A stretch of DNA of 22,489 nucleotides, from assembly GCA_028565635.1 (NCBI GenBank), contig JAOXYB010087496.1, forward strand, positions 1 to 22,489, given 5' to 3'. Made by a program: the position numbers and the translations under genes. The stretch comes from Phoronis ovalis (taxonomy: Eukaryota; Phoronida; Phoronidae). The notes beneath the pieces are model-generated. The model was not told the origin of the DNA. It worked only from the letters and a program-made list of their open reading frames with translations, and ran no database searches. The first letter of the stretch is position 1; every line of letters begins with the position of its first letter. Below, piece after piece: positions 1 to 12,200 of this stretch.

Positions 1-75
1 TATTCAATTATTCAATATACGATACACTGCAAATAGCAATTCGCACAATAGATGTATATTATTAAACTAAATCAC
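1..75 (-). other. Start of DNAH6 intron 34 (partial)
   Basis: Bases after the exon 34 donor GTGATT are AT-rich intron. No further exon is visible before the window edge. Confidence 0.85.
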
Positions 76-288
76 CTGATAACAAGTAGTTTTTCCTCCT
101 CCAGTCGGTCCGACTAACATGACACCATGTCTGACGATCATTGTCTCGTATAACTGAATAACCTTCTTAATAAGGCATGACATTGGTTGAAGCCCCTTAT
201 CTTCAAACACCTTGATGATTTCTGACTGCAGTTTACCATAGTCATGCTCTGGAATTTCCACACCAGGGAACAAATCTTGTAAGATAGC
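76..288 (-). CDS. DNAH6: DNAH6 exon 34, start of AAA2 (residues 1792-1862)
   Basis: The exon encodes [38 protein letters not shown] and the AAA2 P-loop GPTGGGKT (residues 1851-1858, bases 88-111). AAA2 binds ATP in dyneins and plays a structural and regulatory role. The donor is CAG|GTGATT, phase 0. The gene continues past the left edge. Confidence 0.96.
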
Positions 289-3200
289 CTGAAAAAGGAA
301 TTGGCACTGGATGCTTTAAAGTTGAACTAGAAGAATATAACATTGATTATAAGTGCTAAATTTTTTATCCATAAATATTAACAATTATTTAAAATTTACA
401 ACAATATAAAGCAGGCAAAACCTTCAATCCACTAAAATAATTTATAAAAAGTTCAACCCTTCATTAATCAATGACCCATCTGCAAGTATAGTGCACTAAT
501 TTATTCTCATTTTATTTGTTATTTTACAGTTAATTTCTGCTTTCACAAGGACACTATGAAATCATTTCCATCTTACCTGGAATAAAAAGGCATCTTGGGT
601 CAAAAATTTTGGTAGGTTACTATCTCTCAAAGCACGGATCAACACCACATCTTCTCTTTTGTCGGGGTTCTCACGTTTGAGTGAACCAGCCATTACCAGC
701 ACAGATTTGACAGCTCTCATTCCAAAGTCATAGTGATCTTGTTGAGACAGCTGTTCACTGCACAGTTTGTACATCTGGGTCATTTTCTGGGCCAACGTCT
801 TTGAAGATTCAAACCCCTCGGAGTACAGGATCACCTCAGCAATAAGACCTGTAAAATGTTAAAAAGGAATTAATAATTAATATTTTAGTTTAATTATTTT
901 TTGCTAAAGTTTGGGTTTCAAAACTATATCTCCTTAATAAAATTATTATGATAACTCATACTTTCTGCATTTGAATGAACATTTCTTTGTTCTGCAACAG
1001 AAATGGTGGTTTTTGGAAAACTCTTTCTGCACAAATTAAATAGATGATTTTCAAGTTTTTGAATAATAAAATAAAGTATTGGGCAAAAAACATCATTTCA
1101 TAAAGATCAAAATCACAGCAGGCCGTGAATGCATCTTTTTTTGACTCAGAGGTAATTCCAAGAATGTGTTGTGAAAATTGGGCCCATTCAGATGTTTTTG
1201 ATTAAACTTGTGATTCCAAAGTTTCCATGTAGAGCTATCTTAGAATTACGCCAGTAAAAAGCTGTGATGATGTGTTGAGTTTGATCTTGAGTGAATTATT
1301 ATTTTTCATAAAAACAAACAATTTCCACAGGATTCTGCAGTTGAAAAATATAATAGTCTGATCAAGTGAAGATAATGTACTCACGATAATCAGGTACCAT
1401 CATTGATATGGGTCTGAAGAGAGCTTTCAAGTTATCAGGAAGCTCAGTACGACCAGCATAACCAGGGTTCATGGTGATGAAAGCAGCACAGGTTGGAATC
1501 AGTTTGATCTCACGACCCTCAAACATGAAGCGAGAAACCTGCAAGATAAAAAGTTATATTAGTTTCGCATCACTGTAAAAATATATATTGTGCAAATTAA
1601 CATAAAGTACATAAAATTCTATTACTATTAAAATATTTCATTCTTGACATCTTCTTTATTTTAAAGCAGTACAAATATAATATATTATTATAGGTATAAC
1701 AATAAGCACTTGCAACTGTGCAAGCTGAAGATCGAGGTGTTCAACTAAAAAACATTTTTTGCATGTGTCTAGCTGTTTGCTATTGGAGACCACCAGTTGT
1801 CTCAATTTTATTATTTGAACCGTGTGATATTTCATGATTTGAACAACATGATTGCATTATGGTCTTCATGTGCATTTTACATGGTTGCTGGTTTTTCGAG
1901 GCATCATACAGTGAATTAAGTGTTCAGAAATACTGAATGTAAATGTTTGAACTAATAAATGTATACAAAAGCTCCTACTACTCTAGACTGGTAATTTGTG
2001 CGATTGTGGCCACATCAAAGAAAGCTTTTGTGTCATCTTAACACTAAAATTGCTTACTATCGGAGTATAATTTTGATTTTCTGTGAGTCCAAAATGCATC
2101 TGGCACAGTCATAATATTTTAATACTACATTACCAGATAACTTATTGTACTGGTGTACATGATTAATTTTGATTCACAATTTTATATTATTTTATATATA
2201 CAAACCTTAGCTGCCTTAGCATTTCTAATGGTAATCAACTGTTGAGCAATCACAGACAACACTTCAATATCAATACGATTGAACTCATCAAAACAACACC
2301 AGGCACCAGATTGAGCTAAGCCAGAGAAGAAACGACCCATCATCTAAAACAAAAGACATATTTTTTACAATGATATTTAACTAAGACACAAATGTATTCC
2401 ATTTTATTATCATTAAGTTTTTTTATTAAATTAAAGTTTTTTAGAACCAGAAACATATCACGTAAAAAAAGTCCAGAATTATTAATTGTTTCTTGAAAAA
2501 CAAATACCGCAATGTATTTTAAGCCTTTATTTTCAAGTTTTATGGAAAAGTGACTTCTTATTTGTTATAAGAACATACATCTTCCACTTAAAACATTAAC
2601 TATATGGATGCTGAGGCATTTCTTTTTTAATGTCTCATACATTTGAAAATTAAATAATGCAGTATTACATTTATTTACCTTATAATCCAAACCATCAGAG
2701 CAATTGAACACCACACATTGATAAGCTAATGACTTAGCCAAATCTTTTGTTGTCTCTGTTTTGCCAGTACCAGCAGGTCCAGCAGGAGCACCACCTAAAT
2801 CTAACATCAAGGCTCCCATCAAACATAAGTAACAGCGATCCTAGAATAAGCGTACAGAGAAATTTATGCTCTTGACTGCAAACAATAAAATCATCTCAGT
2901 TCTCAAATAGTGAAATGCTGCTCCAGTAAATTTTTAATACTTGTTGTTTGTTTAACTTGATATTTTAATATTAACTAATATTTGGAAACAACTGCATAGG
3001 TGGACAACATGCTGATTCAAACTCAAGAACGTACAGTAAACACTACAGAAATGAAAAAACATCTTAATGCATGGTGAATCAGTCTACTTACAGTAAGTGG
3101 CGTAATGACAAGACGAGGTGATGCTCCTAAATATTCATAGCCATAAAATGACATAGAGTTTGACATTCTGACCACACAATTGTCTCGATCATAATCCCAG

Positions 3201-6200
3201 TAATAACGTAACTGTTTTTGCCATTCAAAGTGATTGATATTGTCCACCTGAAACAATAAATTATAATAAGTTACGTCACATTTTACGTTTTATCAGGTGA
3301 AGAGAAAACCTAAGATATTGGCATTATGAAAACGCTGACACTTTTATCATACTTTTTAGTATTATAGAGTTAGCTTCCTCACTCCTGCAAAGTAGAATTT
3401 AGACAAATTTGACTATTTAAGTTACGATATAACTAATAATAAAAACTAATTTAAAAATTACCTGTGATTTGACCATTCCAGTAATCATGTCTCTACCATG
3501 TACATCAATAGTGATCAGAGCACCCAGAATGTTACGCACAAGCTTAGGAAGCACTCCTCTCACAATGGCAGCAAGTTTGTTTAGATCCTGCAAATATGAA
3601 ATCAATGCAGAAGAGTTTAAACGATGAAGCTGTGTTCATAATTACTAAAAATAACTGCAATGTTACTTGAAAATTTCATGACTTAGTACATTACTCTATG
3701 CAAAATCCACATTTTAAATGTATGTTTACAGTTTACCAACATCACCATAATTTGAAAGGCATGGGCATGCTTGATTTTTAATATATCAAGTTTAAGCTTT
3801 TTTTGAGTTTAATCATTCTATGTTTCAGTATTTTTAAAAGGAATATGCTGCTAAATGTAATACAGACTTACAGAAAAGTTTTTCTTTTCAAATTCTTTCA
3901 TGCCTTCAAGGCGGTCATAATCTCCTTCCAGAATTTCAGACACATCACGACACCACATCATTTGTGAGACGGTAAGGACGATCTGTGATGCATGACATGT
4001 CACCCATTCTTCTCTCTCCTTTCGTTCATAATCTGTGATCGCAAACTTTACTAACTTACGTAAGTTTGCAAACATGGCTTCCTCTACTTTTCCCAACCAA
4101 TCTTCAACATTTCCACGAGCTTTCAAACCCTATAACAAGAAGAAAGCTTTAAATTTGCAATATTCTTATACATAAGCAGCTATCAGGTGGATCCCAGCAA
4201 GTAAGGTCAGCTAAAAAGAAATTGGCAAGGAATTGCTGAAGCAGTTTTGCAACAGAATAGAATTTCATGCAATTCAATGGGAATTGTAGCCAAGTTTTTG
4301 CTAGAGTTGGAGGAACCATGTTGCCTTATATACTAACAGGCATGAAACAGGAAATTAAATTTAAGTCACTCAAACTTATTTTAATGTGCCGCCAGTGCAC
4401 AATTAACAACAGGACTCAGCCAACATATAGTCTTTGTCATGAAACATAACACAAAACAGAAATCCTCAACCAGCATTGTTAATGTGGCAAGTTTTAGCAG
4501 ATTGCAAGTCAACATAATTATGTGACTAGGTAATAATTTTAATTCAAAAAATCTTTACCTTGCCTAGACTGACTTTTTCATTTTCAGGTGAAATCATAGC
4601 CAAGATGTCATTGGTATACTGAACTTCAGTTGTTTTCTCTTCTGTAAATATTTTTTTTTTCAAAATCACAAAATTACCAAGTACTTTTTAGTTAACAGAA
4701 AAACATGGCCTCATTCACATGATCATAAAGGAAGCAATTCACTGGTACATCATTATTGGATGGAAATGGATCTTAGCTTTCAGTAGACTGGCAAGTACCA
4801 TAATGATATATTACTTTCTAAATTAAAATTCCGTTAGTCATGCTATTAGTTTTAAAATGCCCATCCAGAAACAGATCTCATCTGTGTATAAACGAAAAAA
4901 AACATTAAAACAAAATAATCAAGGAATCATCTTCCGTAATTTCCAGACAACACAATTCAAATATCAAAGATGCAAAATTATAATGCAAGAGCTAGATACT
5001 GATCACACTCATGTTCAAATAAGTTGAAATTACTGTATTTTGAAACATATGTTCTTTATAATAATCTTGTGTTAAAATGCTTTCGCTGTGCCTCAGGATT
5101 AGATAAGAATATAATATTTGCCTGCATCAGGAGTCGCCTTCCCTTCACTTGATTGAGACTGTACAGCAAACTCTAATTTGGAGATAGCATCAAAACATTT
5201 GCGTAAATGTGGCTGTACAGCAAGTGGATTACGTGTTTGAGCCAATATCTCAAGCAATTCATCGTTGGACAAAAAGTAGAATCTGCAAGTACAAATATAA
5301 AAAAGAAACTTTTAAGTTGCTTCTTGCAGCTGATGTTAAAAGTTCACAGTCTTGATAAAAATCATATTAGTTAATATTAATTAAGTCACTTTGTGGGACT
5401 GGGATACTCCATTTTTTAAAAATTGTTTTCCACATTTGCTTTCAACGTTAGGGTTTTTCTAAAAACAACCAGTCTCTCTGGTAAAATATTTTTCCATGTG
5501 ATTGGCATGAAAATATATAATTAGTATATAAATCATAAACTCTTACAATTACATAGTTGCAAACTGTGAAAGACATTTTAAAAATTTATCCATATTAATT
5601 ATTAATATTCATTTTTAGCAAAAAACCTTTAAATATAATTTAATCCACCAAAGTTGCCCACCACTACTAAGTTGTCAGAATGACATGAAAAGCTTTTATC
5701 TTGAGTTGTTTATATTTTAGAATCTATTTAAATTCATACCTTGGAAAGATGACACGTTTAGACTCTAGATAAGCTTCTAAGCACTTCTGAATCTGATCCA
5801 ATAGGGCATTGTTGTTTTGAAAGGTTTCCAGTAAACCAGGAGCTGTCGCAGCTCTCATGGCTAATGGAACTTTGTTACACTTGCGCATAATGTCTTTGTA
5901 AGACTTGTCTACTGTCATGAACATTTTAGCTTCAGCTGGCAACTGTCGTTGAATATCAGGAGCACTGAAAATACTTTCTAAATACAACCAGCTACGTTGA
6001 CACTCCAGCCATTCATCCTGAAAAAAATTTGTAATAATGGCACTTAACTCTAAATAGATCTCTTAGTCAAAATATGGGATTTATAATGAAATTAATAACC
6101 ACCCAGGCAGTTAATATTTTTATAAGGTATAACAAACAAGGCACTGTTATCTACAAATTTTCTGTCAATAATACAGGGTCTAATAAATCAAATGTTATAA

Positions 6201-9200
6201 TAAATTAAGTATATATTATAGCCTACATTACAGATGTGCAGGCAATTTCATGTTTTATAATTTATTCATAGTTACCTGCCTATTGAATAAGTTAATGAGA
6301 AAATTACCAATTAATTTAAGTAATTTTTTGACATAATAAAAAATTTGCCAATTTTATATAATTATTCAAAATGGAATGCACAAAAATTAATTGACATACC
6401 AAGATATGCTGTTAACATGACTATTATTTTAATTAATTATGGGTTTTTCTTCTTTACAAAAACTTACCAAAGTTTTGCCAAACATGTCCAGTTGTTTCAC
6501 CCAATCATCTACCCTTGGCTTGATTGGTCCTACATGACGAGAACTAGCTATTGTTTGAATGTTAATATTGCTATCATCTAGCAATACTTGAATATCGTCT
6601 GTGCCACCAAGAATAAAGATATCTTTGGCATCTTTGTGTGGTAATACGACAAATTCTGTGGATTTCCATGAGTCATCAACCTAATTATTAACGAAAAGAT
6701 GACATGTACTAATAATAATGTTTACGTTCTCAATGAAACTTAAATTTATCTAGATATCTTTGAAAGATTAGTATCTTGTATGAAAATTGCACTAGTTTGA
6801 CAAAAATTAGTAGGAATTCTCTTAATTTTGCTGAGACAACACTTTTGAAATCAATGACGCAAACAAAAACGTTAAAAAAGATTTAATTTCTGGAATAGTT
6901 TTTGTGAGAGGAACATGTAAACAATATAAAAATACTTTAATCACTATTTTAATGGATACTGAGCAAGAAATGGCTCCAAGTTGCACAAACCTTTTTAAGA
7001 ATGGCTTCTAAACTAGCTTCAGAGCTGGCACGGCCAGATACTTCTTGGATGGCTTCAGTGTGTATGAAAGCATCAATCTCAACAAGTTTGCCTAACGTCA
7101 TCGGATCTTCTGGAGTAAAGTGACAACCAATAATTTGTTCTATCACTTCCCAATGTCGAGGTTTTAGAGTAGGGTTACGCAAGTCAGTAATCATAGGTAG
7201 CTGGAACAGAGAATTTAAGAGAAACTATTAAGTAGAAGGGAATACTTGATAATTATTGAAAATTCATTAAAAAACTTGACAAATGATTCATTAAGGAAAA
7301 CTTTCACCCAGTATGCTTTATACGTTTTATTTTATATTATGCTTTATTTCAGAAAAAAAGTTCATAAATTGATTAAAGACATATACCTCCCATATGTCTG
7401 TTTCTCAACATACCATCCCATGTACTAATAAAACAAACCTAAATATTTCATTTACCATATGGATCAAAGTGTAAATGGTCAATGCCTTTTCAACATTTTA
7501 GCAGTTTTATAAAAGTTCTTCAGTCTTTAGTATAAAATTCAATAAGAATTTTTAATTGATTTCTGGCAAATAACAGCCTACCTTTTCTTTCATACTTTCC
7601 ACTCTTTCCTTGAGCTGAGGTACAACACCATTTGGTGGTAATCCTTTTTCCAACTGATATACAGCTTTTCCGTATTTCACTGTATTTGTATTAAGATTTT
7701 CTGGATCAAGAGCCTCGAGAGGACCCTGTAATAAAATAAATAATGTAACTTTTTATTCAAAAGATTTGCCAACTAAATTAGAAAAATATCATGATAAATG
7801 AAAGTAGTAATTTAATAACAATTCACTTAATAATAATATGCAGCATAAAGTTTGTTGCTAAGTAAACTAACAAGTGGTTATTTTTGGGTTTGAGTCCTTT
7901 TTAAATATTAAAACATCTCAGCCACTGCCAATCCAATATTACTAGCAATATTTATAAGGACAATTTTCTTTTATTAGCATAACCCACAAGAAAAAAAGTT
8001 AACCTAGAGAATGCTAGATGTAAATAATTATAAGAATTAAACAAAAGAATTTTTAGATATTATAAATATTTATTCAGCTCAAGTAAAATACAATTCTATG
8101 GTTGTGGTCAATTATAGATCAAAAAGTCAAATGACTGTAATGAGGTGCAGCTAGTTCATTTTCAATCTATTCAAATTATCTTTAATTGAAGGCTATTAAG
8201 CTTTTAAGACTTCAAAGTCCTTAATATTTGTTCTATAAGCTAAAACTAACTTGCATTTAATGTTTGAGGTTATGTGTTTACTCACATCAGTCCATTCTGC
8301 TACCATAGCATCCCATTCATCAATAGAAGTCCACAGTAACTGCTTGAGCTTCATTTCTGCAGCTATTTCCTCTAAGGCTTCATACTTTGTAACCTCTACC
8401 TTGAAATTCTTTTGATATGATTTGAATGTAAAAGCTCTACGTGTCAACTCATCTATGCGGACTTGAAGCTTATCTAGAACACTCTTAACTTTGGTTTTAT
8501 CAGCTGCAGCATCAAGAATCATGGGGTTCTATAAACAAATTTTGAATAATTGATTATCAAGCCAGTTGACTGTACATTTTTATCTTGAATCATGCTATAA
8601 TAAATTCTTAACAGGAAAAACTTGTGATATGAAATCAAATGTAAATGCTGATTACAAGCTAGCTTTAATCAAGGTTTTTTGAAAATATGAGACTTTTCTG
8701 CTGCGGAAACTAACTCAATTACGACATAATTATCTACAATTTTTTATATCACCAATTTCTTACACAAGACATATTTTTACCTGAGCCTCTTGTTTAATTT
8801 CTTTTACTTCTTTAGCCAATTCACCGATATCTTTATCCAGATGAGTACAGAATCTGTCAACATTGGCATCACGTTCAGTGAGAGCTTTGTCAATGCAATT
8901 ACGCACGTTAGTAATAGAAGGATTCAGAGTCTGGAACACAAAATTGAAATTGTGATGTTTTAATATAATGAATTGCTCTATACCGATAATATCGGTATTA
9001 TTATTATCTATTACTTATCATATTTGGAAATTTATAAGCAGAAGTTCACATCATGCTTTTGTGGACAAATCTTTCTTTTTTTGTTGCAAGATCAAAGGAT
9101 GTAGTAAACTTATACCTGATATACTGCAAAATCTTCTGGTGGTGTAGGTACTTCATAACTATCAATCAATTCATACATTTCCTTCACAATATTAGCTTCT

Positions 9201-12200
9201 CTTTCAAGTGGATCAATCTTAAAAAATAAAGAGGAAATAAATAATTATTAAATAATAGTAAAGAATCTTCAAAAAAATAATAAGTTTATGTTCATTATTG
9301 TTATTTAAACACTAAAATTTTAAAAATGTTTGTTATAAGTACTAAAAAACATCTGACCAACTAAGGATGCACTGCTCAATGAGAGGTAATGATACCTTTG
9401 GTTTTGCTTCAAAATAAATCTGCACAATACAATATGGAGCTTTTTAAACAAATTTTTTGTTATTTTTAGTTTTAGGAAACCAAGTACTAGTTAACTTTAC
9501 CCTCTCTTGAATTTCATCCAGGAATGTGAGATTTTCCACAAATTCTATTGTTGAGCTTGGTTCAACTTCTAATTTAAACTGCCCATCTTGCAACTCTGCA
9601 ATAAGTCTGTCAACATTTTGACGAGCTAGTACTGGCAACATATCATTAATCACCTACAAAACAAACATCAAAATGACACGGATCAAAAGAAACTTTTGGC
9701 ATAGATTATAATCATGAAGTCAAACAAGACCTTATAATATGAAGTCTTCATTTTTTGAAAACTAACAAAAACTCTACTAAAAACTGTCCCCTAAAGAGCA
9801 GAATCACGTCTACAAACCAAAGTTCCTTTGAATAGAAGTTCTTCACAAGTTGTCACATATGGATACTTACATCAAGACATCTTATTGGTGATGGTATAAG
9901 TAAATGTTTCATCAATGTAGCATCAATCAACAGCATACCAACAGGTCGCTTCTCAATAATAGCTTCAGCCAGTTTCTTTTGTTTGTGGTAACGTTCCAAT
10001 GATGTGGCAAAGAAGTCAACATCTGAAATAGTTCAAGGATTTCAAATAAAAAACGTATAAATACAGTCAATGGCTGCAGTAATTGCAACATCTTAACTGA
10101 TTCTGCTTAAATTATTTAATAACTCTTTTCAAATAAACATTTAAAAGTAACCATTGTTAAGGTGCTTACACACATTTTTTTCAATAACAGTTATTACTTA
10201 CTTGCCTTGAGTCAATACAATTTCCATAACCAAAACTGGTATATAAACTTTGTGTGATGAGAAATTACAGACTGAGTATAGTTCTGACAGTTTATGAACA
10301 AAATACTTACACCAATATAAGTTGTCTAAAAACAGGAAAAAGAAAAGAAAATCAATACTGAATAAAGGTAACAGTAAAGACCAAAAGAAAAACAATTAAT
10401 AATTACAAAAGAAGGTGAACAGAAAGCTTAGTTCAATCTTTGTATAATAGTATAAAATGTACAGCAATGCTTACAGGCTATCTTTAATTTGCACTAGCCT
10501 AGGTCTGTAATTTAAGTTTAGGTAAGAAAAGAATATTAAACAATTAATATACACATATCGTGAGAGGAACCTAAACTAGAAGAGAAGAAAGAAAATAGAA
10601 AAACAGGAGTGAAACATATTATGCTTAATTTCCCCCTTCAACAAACCAAGATAGTATTGGTATTTAAGCATACAAAATATCAATTTACCATGTTCTTGAC
10701 CTCTAACAGCATCCAAATCAGTGCTTTCATTCTCTTTGTAAAACTCTCTGTGAGGCTCAAATGTGTCAGCATACTGGTTGGCAGCATTAAAAGCAGCATT
10801 CAGAGCTTCCTAGAATTGCATAAAAATCATAATTAATATAAATAACCATTCAGTTTCAGTACATACATGGTTCATAATAATTAATAGTATGTAATTAAAC
10901 CTAATAAACAAAGGAATGAGTTCAATAACTTAAGGTGGATTGCATGGCTATTAGTAAGATTATTTCTGCTATATTACTAGACAGTGCATACATGAAATTT
11001 CAAAAAAAAAAGAAAGAAAAAGTTTTACAGTGTCCCCTATTGCAAAACGTGGCAAACATCTACCTGAAGTAACTGGCATATTGTGAACCAACTTACCCTT
11101 ATATTTCTGATAATGTGTTGTAAGTGTCTGTCATCTTCAAACATGGTAGACAAACTTGGGCCATCACCACATGTCTTCTCCTCAAACTTGTTGTTAATAA
11201 TTGGTCTGGAGAAAGTAGAGTGTACATTTTACTAATTATTTTATTATGTTACTTTGGATATTATCTGAAGAAACAGTTGCAATTTGAAAACTAAGAAAGT
11301 TAAATCCAAACGGCATTTATCAAAAAATTACGGATAAAAAATACACTTCATGACCTCATCTAACTGAAAGCTAAGGTAATTAAAAATATCAAGAAGGAAG
11401 TTTGCAATAAATTGAAACATTGATTTTTTCCATTGTATCCCCTTCACTTTATAGATTTAAAAAAAAATGCTTTTTCTTTGCTGGTTGATCTTTTTATTAA
11501 TTTTTACATATTATTTTATAGTGTATCTCCTATTCTAGATATTACATAGTAAGAAGGTACAGTTCTAATTCAACAGTTGGGTTCAGTTTTATGTTATATC
11601 CATGTACAGTTTATAATTCAGCTGCATATTTCACATGCATACCTTGTGAATGCATCAAAATAGGTGTCTGGCACAAGGTTCTGAACACCAAGTACTGCAT
11701 CCTGGAACCTTTTGATAACCTCAGCAACACCATCCTGGAACTCATCTTCATCTGGAGAAAATAGTAACTGATTTGGTTCCAATATAAACTCTGCAATGTA
11801 GAGAGGAGGTAGCTTGGGTATGTCCTCTTCTTCTTGGCCTGGTACAGCTGGTGTTTGAGTCTATAATCAGTAATTACGGTATAAACAATTGAGAATATGC
11901 TACAGGTGAAAAAACAATCATAAATGTAATGTCACAGCATTGCCAGTGGGAACTGATTCCAAGAACTCCCACTGTGACAATAACATCATTGAAATAATTA
12001 TAACATCACTGATTTTTTTATATCAGTAAAACAAAACTAATATTATGTGACAATTGCATTAAATGTTATCTTATGTAAATTAATTCTAAACAAAATTAGA
12101 AAATAATGCAATCAAATAATCGTAATTAAAAATGTTGAACAATTATGCGTAACAGTAACTATAAACACACAACAGACAAATGAAAACAGTGAAGACCAAA

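Larger units (their letters stand above)
849..2678 (-). other. DNAH6 introns 30-32 (335, 667 and 536 bp) between exons 30 and 33
   Basis: These AT-rich introns flank exons 31 (2206-2343) and 32 (1385-1538). I see no repeats with recognisable ends and no RNA gene in them. Confidence 0.7.
3588..8285 (-). other. DNAH6 introns 20-27 region, remaining long introns
   Basis: Introns over 300 bp here are 4130-4558, 4642-5121, 5283-5739, 6018-6467, 6681-6990, 7201-7581 and 7726-8285. All are AT-rich. Several short plus-strand open frames in them lack any domain or splice logic. Apart from the GC donor at 5120-5121, I see nothing of note. Confidence 0.7.

Noticed and set aside
5131-5147. Internal GT donor (TCAA|GTGAAG) as the main end of exon 25
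   Set aside because: It keeps the frame but removes residues that fit the family (EGK), while the GC site has a strong CAG|GCAAAT context. It is kept as a possible minor isoform.
10198-10395. Hydrophobic minus-strand open frame that looks like a membrane segment
   Set aside because: It lies in intron 15. Exons 15 and 16 join in frame without it, and T-rich DNA naturally encodes Phe/Leu runs.
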